DNA from: Bacillota bacterium
GTDB taxonomy: Bacteria > Bacillota > Clostridia > DSM-8532
Direction: 5' to 3'
NCBI GenBank assembly: GCA_023415825.1
Contig: JAEZJF010000029.1
Location: forward strand, 1 to 64,000
Length of the DNA: 64,000 nt
The notes below the pieces were generated by a model that saw only the letters and a list, made by a program, of their open reading frames with translations, was not told the origin of the DNA and ran no database searches. The position numbers and the translations under genes were made by a program. Of the stretch, positions 51,831-60,946 are shown piece by piece (within the stretch, counting starts at the first letter, position 1; every line of letters starts with the position of its first letter).

Positions 51831-52883
51831 TCATCTCTTATAATCGACTTTTTCCATTTTAATTGGATCCGGATTAGCAAGCACCCATTTCACCGCCAGT
51901 TCACACAAACAGGCTGGCTCATCATCGCCCATACCACGATTCAGCGCCTCTGCTGCTTCTGATGCTTTCTTCAAATCCTCATTATTAAGAGCTGCTCCCG
52001 CACCTAAATGTTGAATCAATGCTTTCAGCATTTTACGGTAATCATGATCCCAGTTAATACCCCCATTATCCAGAACTTCATGCGATATACGTCCAGTAAT
52101 ACGGATCACTTCGCCCTGTACCGTATGTGCATGTCCACTTCCTGGAACAAGATACTCCCAAAGCTCATTGTGTTGTTTCTGCCACGTTGCATTTGTTACT
52201 GCAATTGGGGAAACACCATCATGCTTCCTTATCTTTTTTACTGGCTCTACTCCAAACATTTCATATAAACATTTCAGTGCTTCCTCTGTTTCCTGCAGGT
52301 ATTCTACATTAAAACGATCCCTGTAAAACTCAAACCGTTCACCTATGGCAGTAACGAGTTCTCGTGCTGTAGTTGGTATTGGATTTCCCGCATCCAGAAA
52401 TACTCTTGCCACTTTTGCCATGTTGGTAATATTTGCATTCTGACATTGCGATAATGCACTTTCTAATGGAGTGTAATTCTCATAATTTGTAGAAGAAATT
52501 CTTGCTCCTAAACTTATCAATTCATGGACTGCTTGAGCTTGATAACGTTTTGCAGCCTTATGTAAAGGGGTATCCCCCCTCCGGGTTGTTGCCTCAATAT
52601 CAGCCCCCAGTTCAAGTAGAAGTCTAGCATTTTCTCCCCTTCCGACTTGATGATGAAGTGCCGTTTCCCCATAGTCGTTACGATAATTAATATCAACTCC
52701 CTGCTCCACAAGCCATCTCACTAGTTCATCGGGGACACCATGCAGGAATAGTGCATTGCTTTTACCATATCCTGTATATGCATTCAGTTCACATTTGTCA
52801 TATACTTTCTTTAAAGCTTCAATATCTCCAGTCTTTATCAGTTCTTCGAAATCCTTTGGCAATGTTTTTCTCTTTTTTGCCAT
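51831..52883 (-). CDS. Ankyrin-repeat protein
   Basis: This 350-residue protein has four to five ankyrin repeats in its first half (residues ~15-165; DYGETALHHQVGRGENARLLLELGADI, RRGDTPLHKAAKRYQAQAVHELISLGA). The second half (175-350) is unassigned. It ends with a Cys pair in CLCELAVKW. The ATG at 52883 is preceded by GGAAGGGATTAAG; an in-frame ATG 11 codons upstream has no such site. It is probably a cytoplasmic protein-binding protein. The function is unknown. Confidence 0.88.
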   Translation of the reverse strand: MAKKRKTLPKDFEELIKTGDIEALKKVYDKCELNAYTGYGKSNALFLHGVPDELVRWLVEQGVDINYRNDYGETALHHQVGRGENARLLLELGADIEATTRRGDTPLHKAAKRYQAQAVHELISLGARISSTNYENYTPLESALSQCQNANITNMAKVARVFLDAGNPIPTTARELVTAIGERFEFYRDRFNVEYLQETEEALKCLYEMFGVEPVKKIRKHDGVSPIAVTNATWQKQHNELWEYLVPGSGHAHTVQGEVIRITGRISHEVLDNGGINWDHDYRKMLKALIQHLGAGAALNNEDLKKASEAAEALNRGMGDDEPACLCELAVKWVLANPDPIKMEKVDYKR

Positions 52884-53032
52884 CTTAATCCCTTCCAAAT
52901 TGCTCATCAAGAGCATCTTTAATGTTTATTTTTATCTCATCATAGTTCTATTTGGCTTTAGAATTTAATAATAATATCGTCACTTCCTATGTACAAATAA
53001 ATATTAGACAGGGCGAGCATTTTTGTTTGTGC

Positions 53033-54037
53033 CTATTTATTTCGCTTTCTGAGCGGCGGATGATTGGGCCCAGCGTTACGCCGGCAGTACACGAAGTAAT
53101 AGATGGAAAGCGGCCACCACAGAATCGCAAAAATTGGGTAGACCGCCCAAATCGTATCCGGTGAGGTAACTGCATTGACCACAATAAAAAGGGCCGCGCT
53201 TAAAAGGGTTCCAGCAACGGAAAACAGCAAGTGGCGCTTCCGTTTTACAAAAGAAACGATGGACAGCGGCCACCATAACAGGCAGTAAGCGGGGAAAATC
53301 GCCCACGGGAATCCTGGGAAAACGCTAATATTTAATATCGTATAATATAAAATGCCAGCGAGGCTGCCAAGCAGGGCGATATACAGCTTTCCTAAACGCT
53401 TCCCGAGCAGGATTCCAACAGGCCACATCAGGATCGGGAAATAGGTCAGCAAAGCCCACGGGCAGAACGGCGATTTCAGGAGGTTTTCCATAGTGAGAAA
53501 AGCGGCGAGGGTCAGCGCGCCCACGATCGAGTATACCTTAATGGTACGCGGGCTCGCAAGCATCACACTGAGGGGCCACCAGATAACACCGAAGGCGGGG
53601 TAATGGAACCAGAGCACCGAGGGCGAGGTGACATAGTTGGTGATGAACAAAGACGCGATGATCACGACGCTTCCGATGATGGAAAATGTCTTGCCATGCC
53701 CCGTTCCAAAAAACATGGCGAGCGGCCACCAGAGGATTGCGAAGGATGGAAAGAGGAACCACGGGTAATCCCAGGAGGTCAGATAATTGATCAGAACCAG
53801 CAGGGTGATCGCTAGAAAGCTGCCGATCAGTGAAAGAACTTTTTGAGAATGCCTGCCGGAAAAGATCGTCATCAACGGCCACCAGAGCACCGCAATGGCC
53901 GGAAACAAGAACCATGGGAAGCGCGTCCCTGTAGAAAAATTGATAAATACGACAAACAAGATGATAATCAGGCTCCCTGCAATGGAAAAACCGATGTGAT
54001 AGCGTTGGTCTCCCGCCCGACGATTTGTTTCAGTCAT
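53033..54037 (-). CDS. Membrane protein made of six WWPL repeats
   Basis: This ~334-residue protein consists almost wholly of six repeats of ~50 residues. Each has two hydrophobic segments around the pattern PW-x-x-[FY]-P-x-[FY]-x-[IL]-[IL]-W-W-P-L, so about 12 membrane segments. Repeat 4 is degenerate (PILMWPVG). The two repeats in the neighbouring gene at 54030-54629 belong to the same set. I chose the second ATG (54037), about 8 bp after AGGAAGGGGG; the first ATG at 54046 sits right on that site. It overlaps the end of the upstream gene by 8 bp and belongs to a PadR-led operon. No transport or enzyme motif was found; the function is unknown. Confidence 0.8.
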   Translation of the reverse strand: MTETNRRAGDQRYHIGFSIAGSLIIILFVVFINFSTGTRFPWFLFPAIAVLWWPLMTIFSGRHSQKVLSLIGSFLAITLLVLINYLTSWDYPWFLFPSFAILWWPLAMFFGTGHGKTFSIIGSVVIIASLFITNYVTSPSVLWFHYPAFGVIWWPLSVMLASPRTIKVYSIVGALTLAAFLTMENLLKSPFCPWALLTYFPILMWPVGILLGKRLGKLYIALLGSLAGILYYTILNISVFPGFPWAIFPAYCLLWWPLSIVSFVKRKRHLLFSVAGTLLSAALFIVVNAVTSPDTIWAVYPIFAILWWPLSIYYFVYCRRNAGPNHPPLRKRNK

Positions 54038-54629
54038 TGAATCCATCCCCCTTCCTGCTCTTTTGGCGCAGGTGATGAAAAAGCATCGCCAACGGCCACC
54101 AGATTACCGCAAAGACCGGATAGACGAACCAGACGATCTCCGGCGTGTAATACAGGTTGATAAATAGCATCAGCCCCGTAATTAGAAGAAAGCCGCAAAC
54201 AGAAAAAGCAAAGCTGACGGGCACATCCTTTTTATTGCGGAACCACTGGAAAAACATCGCCAGCGGCCACCAGATCACCGCAAAGGTGGGGTAAACAAAC
54301 CATATAACGTTCGGTGTGTAATAAAAATTGATAAACAGGAAGAGAGCAGTAATCAGGATTCCACCCCAGACTGAAAAAGCGAAGGAAAGGCCCTGCTTTT
54401 TGCTCTGTACAAGCCTCGCGCTACTCTCGAGCTCCACTTTCAGATCGTCGATGTCGCCAAAGTCGTCGATCGCCTTTTTGACGGCTTCTTCCTGGGATTG
54501 CCCCTGGGAAACAAGGTCTGCTATCTTTTCATTGAGATCTTGGGTAATTTCCAGCTTGATCTCTTCTTTGCGGGTGCTTGCAGGGATCCCCTCGAACAGC
54601 CGATTGATATACAATTCAATTTCGCTCAT
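54030..54629 (-). CDS. PadR-associated DUF1700-like protein with two WWPL repeats
   Basis: This 199-residue protein has a soluble N-terminal part (1-80; INRLFEGIPASTRKEEIKLEITQDLNEKI, then GQSQEEAVKKAIDDFGDID), which is the prefix found in DUF1700/permease-prefix proteins that follow padR. The C-terminal half is two copies of a two-helix repeat, each ending FAVIWWPLAM. Its ATG overlaps the stop of the padR gene (ATGA), and its 3' end overlaps the next gene. GGAGGG precedes the start. It is likely expressed when PadR is released by a signal. Biochemical function is unknown. Confidence 0.83.
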   Translation of the reverse strand: MSEIELYINRLFEGIPASTRKEEIKLEITQDLNEKIADLVSQGQSQEEAVKKAIDDFGDIDDLKVELESSARLVQSKKQGLSFAFSVWGGILITALFLFINFYYTPNVIWFVYPTFAVIWWPLAMFFQWFRNKKDVPVSFAFSVCGFLLITGLMLFINLYYTPEIVWFVYPVFAVIWWPLAMLFHHLRQKSRKGDGFND

Positions 54630-54955
54630 TGCAAACCCTCCATAAAAATATCGATGATATCGCGGGCATTGTGCCAATTGTGGATTTCTTCGTTCAGATA
54701 GGCCCGGCCAAGGCTGGTGATGCGGTAGTAACGCCGCCTTCCCCCGAACGATACGTCGCCGAGATAGGATTCTATCAGTTCCTTTTTCACCAGCCGCTGA
54801 AAGACCGCGTAGAGCGTCGCTTCCTTAATCTGAAATTTATTTTGGGTACGTCTTGCGATCTCATTGGATATCTCATAGCCGTACCGATCCTTTTCGCAAA
54901 TAAGTCGCAGAATGATCGCATCTAGGTGCCCTCTGATAATGTCGCTGCTGATCAA
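54626..54955 (-). CDS. PadR family transcriptional repressor
   Basis: This ~109-residue protein is a PadR winged-helix regulator: IRGHLDAIILRLICEKDRYGYEIS, then KEATLYAVFQRLVKKELIESYLG and GGRRRYYRITSLGRAYL, which is the typical wing. The best start is a TTG at 54955, about 7 bp after AGGAGG; an in-frame GTG at 54976 would put that site within the gene. It is first of three overlapping genes, with a strong promoter and a repeated operator upstream. It most likely represses its own operon, as is usual for PadR proteins paired with a DUF1700-type membrane protein. Confidence 0.92.
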   Translation of the reverse strand: MISSDIIRGHLDAIILRLICEKDRYGYEISNEIARRTQNKFQIKEATLYAVFQRLVKKELIESYLGDVSFGGRRRYYRITSLGRAYLNEEIHNWHNARDIIDIFMEGLQ

Positions 54956-54995
54956 TGACAAACCTCCTTCCGACACTCTGCCGAAATAATACCGT

Positions 54996-55065
54996 GAGAT
55001 AGAGTACTATCAGACAGAGTTCTATCTGATAGAGTAATAATAGCACGGATTATTCTATCTGTCAA
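54996..55065 (-). promoter_or_regulatory. padR operon promoter and operator
   Basis: On the minus strand TTGACA (55065-55060) and TATTAT (55042-55037) are 17 bp apart. Directly after the -10, at 54996-55034, a set of overlapping repeats reads CTCTATCAGATAGA, CTCTGTCTGATAG and CTCTATCTC, including the near-palindrome TCTATC-T-GATAGA (55021-55033). This is a probable PadR operator. Confidence 0.8.
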
Positions 55066-55116
55066 AGTAATTCTTCCGACATGTGACCCGTGCCAATGGA
55101 CAGCCTTAAATTCTAT

Positions 55117-55164
55117 TTAACATTTTCTACATGAACTGGTATAATTAATATGACCGATTGGTCA
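55117..55164 (+). promoter_or_regulatory. Promoter and TetR-type operator
   Basis: TTAACA (55117-55122) and TATAAT (55140-55145) are 17 bp apart. Just downstream TGACC-GATT-GGTCA (55151-55164) is a clean dyad of the kind bound by TetR-family repressors. The regulator gene that follows is broken. Confidence 0.8.
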
Positions 55165-55170
55165 ACAGAA

Positions 55171-55377
55171 AGAGTACAGATGCAAAAACAAAATTATTAC
55201 TGCTGCAGAAGAGTTATTTACTTTAAACGGATTTGACGCAACCGGCATAGCCCAAATTGTGGAAAAACCAAAAATAACAAGTCCCTGCCTTATTATTACT
55301 TTGACAGCAAGAAACCTATATTAGAGGAGTTGGTAGCGTTAGCCCTAGCCGAAGAACTGCTGGAGCATATCTTATGA
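55171..55377 (+). pseudogene. Decayed TetR-family regulator
   Basis: One frame reads a TetR helix-turn-helix start, NKIITAAEELFTLNGFDATGIAQIVEK. After a shift near 55260 another frame continues with KSLPYYYFDSKKPILEELVALALAEELLEHIL and stops at 55377. Typical TetR proteins have this YYYF-x-SKK segment directly after the HTH, so this is one gene with at least one indel. The only nearby ATG (55180) is out of phase with the HTH, which suggests a second indel. The ligand-binding domain of ~130 residues is absent. The final stop overlaps the hydrolase ATG (ATGA), so the old regulator and hydrolase were one operon or the junction is a deletion. Confidence 0.85.
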
Positions 55378-56882
55378 GATTTTTTGAAATGATATTGACT
55401 TTTGCTAATATAATAGCGTTTTGCACTCTAGTGATTAAGCCTCTTCACACGATACGCTGGATTGGCTATGTCATACCCGTAGCACTCGTAGTAGCCGTTA
55501 TAGAAATGGTTGCCGAGGGTTTTCGGTGGCAAATGATTCCGGCCTATACTCTGACAGTTATCTTCTTTGTGTGTTGGCTGCTCAATAAAGTAATTGCCGG
55601 CGGTTTACATGTTAATCGTGTCGTCTCTTTTCTCGGTTCCGGCTTGGGTGTAATTGTGATAGTGATCTCTATCGCATTGCCGGTTTTATTGCCCGTATTT
55701 TCTTTTCCTAAACCAACCGGGTTATACGAGATTGGTACGATGACCTATCACTGGGTAGATACGAGCCGTCCGGAACTCTTTACGGCCGAGCCGAATGACC
55801 ATCGTGAACTCATGGCTCAGGTGTGGTACCCGGCTAAGAAAGAGCTATCGGTACACCGGGCTCCGTACATCCAAAATCCCGATGCAATGACGCCAGCTAT
55901 TGGACGATTGCTCCATATGCCGGAATTCGTTTTTAGTCACCTCAAATATGTGACCTCGAATGCCGTAGCATTTGCTCCTATTGCAGATGATAAGCCCAGC
56001 TACCCCTTACTCATATACCTTAGCGGGATAAATGGATTCCGTTCAGTAAACACGTTTCAGATTGAAGAACTGGTTTCACATGGCTATATTGTCATAGGGC
56101 TGGACCAGCCAGGTATTGCTCCGGTGGTGTGTTATCCTGACGGACGGCAAATATTCGGGTTGTCGAGGAACGAAATCATTCCACTTATCATGCAGAGTAC
56201 AGAAGCACAGGCAAAAGCCCCTACATTACACGGTCAACCAATGCCGTACGGTATTATCCCCTATTTCGCAGAAGATGCAAGCTTCGCACTGGAACAGCTC
56301 GATGCACTTAATAAAAGTGATCCCAACCATATTCTGACCGGACGGCTCGACCTTGAGCATGCTGGTATATTTGGAGTATCGCTAGGCGGGATGGACGCTG
56401 CCCAGGCGAGCTTAAAAGATTCACGTCTAAAAGCATGTCTCATTATAGATTCTCAAATACCCGCTGAAGTTGTTGAGAAGGGCCTGAAGCAACCGACCAT
56501 GTTCATAACACGTCATGCTGATACGATGCGCCTTGAGCACGACCGTAACGGGAGCTGGGCAGAAAAAGACATCGAGCTAACAATCAGCAGCATGCGCGCA
56601 GTGTATGAGAGCTTGCCTGACGATGGTTACTATGTGCAGATAGCAGACATTTTCCACATTAACTTTACCGATACTCCATACTGGATACCGATAATGTCAC
56701 AGCTTGGCTGGGCCGGGCCGATTAATACTCAACGCGGGTTTGATATTGTTAATGCATACTCTCTTGCTTTCTTCGATAAGGAGCTTAAGGGTCAGCCGAC
56801 CTCTCTTCTTTCCGGGCAGTCTAAAGAGTATCCCGAAGCGAATTTAGAATTGCGCCCTAAGCTTTCTTTGTGGCAACCCTAA
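55374..56882 (+). CDS. Membrane-anchored alpha/beta hydrolase (PAF-acetylhydrolase-like), paralog 2
   Basis: This 502-residue protein is a paralog of the protein at 50305-51735: four N-terminal membrane helices (1-110), then an extracytoplasmic hydrolase domain with Ser336 (FGVSLGGM), Asp359 (LIIDSQ) and His428 (DIFHINF). An insertion of ~20 residues around 270-290 separates it from paralog 1. The start overlaps the remnant tetR stop, and the promoter and TetR operator upstream should now run without that repressor. The last ~15 codons (from about 56832) are shared with sequence at 59329-59449 near the permease gene, so the C-terminus was probably replaced or copied. The substrate is unknown. 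Confidence 0.85.
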   Translation: MRFFEMILTFANIIAFCTLVIKPLHTIRWIGYVIPVALVVAVIEMVAEGFRWQMIPAYTLTVIFFVCWLLNKVIAGGLHVNRVVSFLGSGLGVIVIVISIALPVLLPVFSFPKPTGLYEIGTMTYHWVDTSRPELFTAEPNDHRELMAQVWYPAKKELSVHRAPYIQNPDAMTPAIGRLLHMPEFVFSHLKYVTSNAVAFAPIADDKPSYPLLIYLSGINGFRSVNTFQIEELVSHGYIVIGLDQPGIAPVVCYPDGRQIFGLSRNEIIPLIMQSTEAQAKAPTLHGQPMPYGIIPYFAEDASFALEQLDALNKSDPNHILTGRLDLEHAGIFGVSLGGMDAAQASLKDSRLKACLIIDSQIPAEVVEKGLKQPTMFITRHADTMRLEHDRNGSWAEKDIELTISSMRAVYESLPDDGYYVQIADIFHINFTDTPYWIPIMSQLGWAGPINTQRGFDIVNAYSLAFFDKELKGQPTSLLSGQSKEYPEANLELRPKLSLWQP

Positions 56883-56930
56883 AGCATGCTCCATAGAGCG
56901 TAACTATTGGAAGCTCGGATGTGCCAAATT
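56832..56930. repeat. Mosaic of permease-end sequence at the hydrolase 3' end
   Basis: Three adjoining pieces match separate parts of the region beyond recQ: 56832-56850 with 59329-59347, 56859-56892 with 59416-59449, and 56892-56930 with about 59630-59669. The identity is about 90%. The second and third are antisense parts of the APC permease gene. It looks like a copy of 59329-59669 with two internal deletions. Confidence 0.8.
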
Positions 56931-56991
56931 TTCTAAGATTTTTATCTCCATCGTCAACCTTCTCGAATTCTGTATTTCATTTTCTTCTCGA

Positions 56992-59268
56992 CTATGTAAC
57001 TAACTTATAAGCATGCTTTAGTATGGACTGGATATTGCTCACTAAAAAATTTTGTGCATTTCTATCATAAAGGTTTTGTTTATAGCTTTCATTGTTTTGC
57101 GCTACTTTTACAACCGTAGTAATTCCTACCTTCTCGCCTTTTGCAGTTGCGACTCTCGATTTTTTGCCGTTCTCCTCTACTATTTCCAAATATCCATGAT
57201 GAACCAGATATTCCGTGACCTTTTGCGCAGATATTTTTTTGAAGTTACTCTGAAGTAAACCAACATTGACTTTATCCGTAACCATACTGATTGGTACCGT
57301 TTCTTCCGACAACTCTGTCGCACTCATAATTAATTTGCACACATCATCCATACTACAGCCCGCCTGAATTTCCGGAGGCGTATCAGAACCATCAAAACCG
57401 TTAACGACTTCCAGAAATGCTTCCCCATAGGCCTCCAGTTTCACTTTACCTACTCCAGACACCTCTAAAAACTCGTCCTCATTGGAGGGCATTCTACAAC
57501 ACATGTCGACCAGTGTTGCATCGGAAAAAATAACAAATGCAGGTACCTTCTTTTCCTGAGCTATTTTCAATCGAAGCTCTTTCAGCTTTTTCATTAACGC
57601 CATGTCCACGGTCGCATTCTGTTTCCCTTTCTTGGGATTGGATTCATTTTGCTTGACCGCCTGATACTTGTCTGCCTTTTTAATGTTTTCTGTCGTCTCG
57701 GAGGACTTTTCGTCTTCCTGCTGCTCCTTCACCGTTTTCATGGATAATTTCATACGGTCAAGCAACACATCCTTCGACTTGGGTGATAGCTTGGCCACCG
57801 GAAATTCCGAATTGGTAAGTAGCAAATACTCATTAAGCACTAAATAATTGATGATGTCGCGGATCCGCTTTTCATGCACCCCGGACATAATTCCATACGT
57901 CTTGATCTTGTCCAAGCCAAGCCTCAGCACCTTCTCCGATTTGCTTCCTCTAAGGGTATTAATCACCATTTGTATACCGAAACGCTCCTTCAGTCTGACA
58001 ATACAGGAAAGGATCATTTGAGCATGTATCGTGATATCTGTTTCCTCGAAATTGGCATTACAGTTGCTGCAGTTGCCGCAAAAATAAGCCGCCTTCTCAC
58101 CAAAATACTTTAGAATGTATTCTCTAAGGCAATCAGAGGCATGGCAATAATAGGTCATCTTTTTCAGACGTTCCCGGTCTTTCTCCTTCACCCTTTCCAG
58201 CATTTCGGGATCCATGTCATCCCTCTCGTTTGCGCTGTCAATCAGCAGCTGATTGGTGATCACATCCTGTCCGCCGTATAGCAGAATGCATTCTGCAGGT
58301 GTTCCATCACGGCCTGCTCTCCCTGCCTCCTGGTAATAGCTCTCAAGATTTTTCGGCATATTGTAGTGAATGACAAAGGATACATTACTCTTGTCAATTC
58401 CCATCCCAAACGCATTGGTCGCGACCATGATCGTCTTTCTGTCATAGAGGAAATCGTCCTGATTTTCTGTCCGTTCGTCTTCCGTTAAACCCGCGTGATA
58501 CCGGGTTGTATTGAAATCATCCCCGATAAGTCTGCTACAAACTTCTTCTACTGTTTTACGGGTGGAGCAATAGATGATTCCGCTTTTATTAGGATTGCCC
58601 TTTAAATAGCTGATCATGGCCCGGTACTTATCAGCCGGCTTCTGTACCTCAAAATAAAGGTTTTCACGGTTGAAACCCGTAGTCAACACGAGAGGATTCG
58701 TCAAGTTTAAAAGTCTGATGATGTCCTCTTTGACTTCACTGGTTGCTGTTGCCGTGAACGCCGAGATGACCGGCCGTTTTGGAAGCTTTTCAACAAATTC
58801 ACAGATTTTTAGATAACTTGGTCTGAAATTCTGACCCCATTGGGATACACAATGTGCCTCGTCAACTGTTACCATCGATATGTCCACATACTGTGAAAAC
58901 TCCAGAAATTCTGGCATGTCAAGCCTTTCCGGCGCCACATAGAGAATTTTATACTTGCTGTTCCTGGAATTTTCAATGGCTTTCACCGTTTGACTATTGG
59001 TCAAGGTAGAGTTTATAAAAGCCGCGGGAATCCCATTCGCAACAAGTGCCTGCACCTGATCCTTCATAAGAGAGATCAGAGGAGACACAACCAAAGTGAT
59101 TCCAGAAAACATCATCGCAGGAACCTGAAAACATAATGATTTTCCTGCCCCTGTTGGCATAATGCCTAGAACATCCTTCCCGTTTAGAATGCCGTCAATT
59201 AATTCTTCCTGCCCCTCGCGGAACGTGTCATATCCAAAATTTTGTTTTAAAATCTGTTTTTTAAGCAA
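56992..59268 (-). CDS. recQ: ATP-dependent DNA helicase RecQ
   Basis: This 758-residue protein unwinds DNA 3'-5' in repair and recombination. Walker A is MPTGAGKS (37-44), the box VDEAHC is at 135-140, and motif VI is QEAGRAGRDG. A zinc-binding region follows (about 374-405; CHASDCLREYIL ... FCGNCSNC). A winged-helix RQC part and an HRDC domain (about 545-610; LKELRLKIAQEKKVPAFVIFSD) are visible. A further ~130 residues follow HRDC, as in longer clostridial RecQ proteins. It lies between the hydrolase and permease genes, with duplicated junction sequences on both sides and a stray fragment at 47548-47665, suggesting local rearrangement. Confidence 0.96.
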   Translation of the reverse strand: MLKKQILKQNFGYDTFREGQEELIDGILNGKDVLGIMPTGAGKSLCFQVPAMMFSGITLVVSPLISLMKDQVQALVANGIPAAFINSTLTNSQTVKAIENSRNSKYKILYVAPERLDMPEFLEFSQYVDISMVTVDEAHCVSQWGQNFRPSYLKICEFVEKLPKRPVISAFTATATSEVKEDIIRLLNLTNPLVLTTGFNRENLYFEVQKPADKYRAMISYLKGNPNKSGIIYCSTRKTVEEVCSRLIGDDFNTTRYHAGLTEDERTENQDDFLYDRKTIMVATNAFGMGIDKSNVSFVIHYNMPKNLESYYQEAGRAGRDGTPAECILLYGGQDVITNQLLIDSANERDDMDPEMLERVKEKDRERLKKMTYYCHASDCLREYILKYFGEKAAYFCGNCSNCNANFEETDITIHAQMILSCIVRLKERFGIQMVINTLRGSKSEKVLRLGLDKIKTYGIMSGVHEKRIRDIINYLVLNEYLLLTNSEFPVAKLSPKSKDVLLDRMKLSMKTVKEQQEDEKSSETTENIKKADKYQAVKQNESNPKKGKQNATVDMALMKKLKELRLKIAQEKKVPAFVIFSDATLVDMCCRMPSNEDEFLEVSGVGKVKLEAYGEAFLEVVNGFDGSDTPPEIQAGCSMDDVCKLIMSATELSEETVPISMVTDKVNVGLLQSNFKKISAQKVTEYLVHHGYLEIVEENGKKSRVATAKGEKVGITTVVKVAQNNESYKQNLYDRNAQNFLVSNIQSILKHAYKLVT

Positions 59269-59328
59269 GGTCTATCCCCTTTTCTATTTCATTTAAAAAG
59301 ACCACTTTGAGCTATTGTGATGTCTTTG

Positions 59329-59449
59329 CCCGAAGTGAATTTAGAATAGAGCCAAGCGTAGCATCAAAGTTGCGTAGGCTTTCAAGTATTTGGGTGCGTG
59401 ACCGCTTCTACTCTTAAACTTTCTTTTTGGCAACCCTAAAGCATGCCCC
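59329..59449. repeat. Partner segment of the mosaic repeat at 56832
   Basis: Before the 3' end of the permease gene, 59329-59347 matches coding sequence near the hydrolase end, and 59416-59449, the permease stop region, matches the hydrolase stop region. The sequence between (59348-59415) has no match in the other copy. Confidence 0.75.
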
Positions 59450-60769
59450 AATGATCATGATAACTGCAAAGACAATCAAGTAATATACCACAGCCATTTT
59501 GTGAGCAAGACATGCAGCGACAACCATAAACAGACAGCCTAATATGGAAAGTGTGGGCATAATGAAGCGTTTAAACGCACTTAATCCCTTTTCCTTCTTT
59601 ATCAGCATAAAGAAAATAGGAATATACGCCCCATAGAGCGTAACAATAGGAAGCTCGGATGTGTCAAAGCAGAAGGGTCCGAACCATGGATCTGTCAGAT
59701 TTGCGCCATAAAAGTAGAGTAGCCAGAAAGCACAAAGCAGCAGTCCAAAGATAGAGGAATTCGTCGGCATATTGGTGACCTTGTCTACTTGCTTAAAGGC
59801 TTCAGGATGAGGTCCGCTTTCTCTCACGGCAAGGGAGTACATGCCGCGGGTGCAGCCAAGCATGAGCCCGTTTAATGTGCCGAGGCATGAAATGATTACA
59901 AACACAAAAATCAATGATCCGCCCAAAGAGCCAAATATATTCTGGAAGGCCAGCTTTGCTCCTGCCTGGCCGCTTTCCATAAGTGTATCGGTACTAACGG
60001 CGCCGGCAAGACCTATATAATAGAAAATGTAAACACAGACGACAATAAGTGAACCCAAAATAAGTGCCTTGGGTAAATTTCTTTTTGAATCTTTGAGTTC
60101 CGCATTAATTGATGTGGCAATGATCCAGCCCTCATAGGCGAATGCTACCGCCACAATAGAAGCGAAAAGTCCACCGCCGATACCGATACTGGTATCAGCC
60201 ACATAAGAAAAATTGCTGACGGTCATGCCATTTATCAAACCAACAATGGTGCCGACAATCGCCATAAGCAGCAGTGGAATGAGCTTAATAACCGTAGTCG
60301 ATACCTGTAACTTGCCTGCAAGTACCGGAGAAAGCGCATTCACAGCATAGCTGGCTACCAGATAAAAGCATGCAATAGTCATACTTGAACCACCTGTGAT
60401 ATCCCAGCCTAGAAGTACACAGGTATAGCGGGCGGAAACCCATGCCAGCACAGAAGTGATTGTCGGATTATATATGACTGCCATGAACCAGCCCACATAG
60501 TAGCCATATTTGCTGCCGACGGATGCCTCGGCATAGTCCACTACACCATTGACCTTCTCATATTTTGTTGCCATTGTTGCAAAGGTATAGCTGCAGACGA
60601 TCATAATAAGTCCAACGATGCCCCATGCGGCAATGCCTAGCGGCATGTTTCCGCCGGTGGCTTTCAGTACAGCCTCTGCCTTAAAAAAGACTCCGCTTCC
60701 GATGACGATTCCGACTACCATAGCGATAGCTGTATATAGGCCGTACTTTTTCTTTAACTCATTATCCAT
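59414..60769 (-). CDS. APC-family amino acid permease
   Basis: This 451-residue protein has 12 membrane helices and the family's first-helix motif VIGSGVFFKAEAVLK (around residues 22-36). FAYEGWIIATSINAELKDSKRNLPKALI is the usual helix 6-7 signature of amino acid-polyamine-organocation carriers, closest in look to LAT-type (SLC7-like) members. It probably carries amino acids by exchange or proton/sodium symport; the substrate is not clear from sequence. AAAGGCGG precedes the ATG. The gap to the ATPase gene (177 bp) shows no terminator I could support. A piece of the 3' end is copied after the hydrolase gene. Confidence 0.9.
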   Translation of the reverse strand: MDNELKKKYGLYTAIAMVVGIVIGSGVFFKAEAVLKATGGNMPLGIAAWGIVGLIMIVCSYTFATMATKYEKVNGVVDYAEASVGSKYGYYVGWFMAVIYNPTITSVLAWVSARYTCVLLGWDITGGSSMTIACFYLVASYAVNALSPVLAGKLQVSTTVIKLIPLLLMAIVGTIVGLINGMTVSNFSYVADTSIGIGGGLFASIVAVAFAYEGWIIATSINAELKDSKRNLPKALILGSLIVVCVYIFYYIGLAGAVSTDTLMESGQAGAKLAFQNIFGSLGGSLIFVFVIISCLGTLNGLMLGCTRGMYSLAVRESGPHPEAFKQVDKVTNMPTNSSIFGLLLCAFWLLYFYGANLTDPWFGPFCFDTSELPIVTLYGAYIPIFFMLIKKEKGLSAFKRFIMPTLSILGCLFMVVAACLAHKMAVVYYLIVFAVIMIIGACFRVAKKKV

Positions 60770-60946
60770 CCTGTTTCCGCCTTTATGTATTGTTTAGATA
60801 TTTATTGTACTACAACTACTGTAAAAGCGATACAAGAATTGCTTTTATATAAGCTTAAGAGTCAGTATCCCTGACCATCCATAAGCCCTGGAGAGCCGCC
60901 TTTGTTTGGCCAGCTTTTCGCGCACATTTCCTTCTCACTGATGCCT

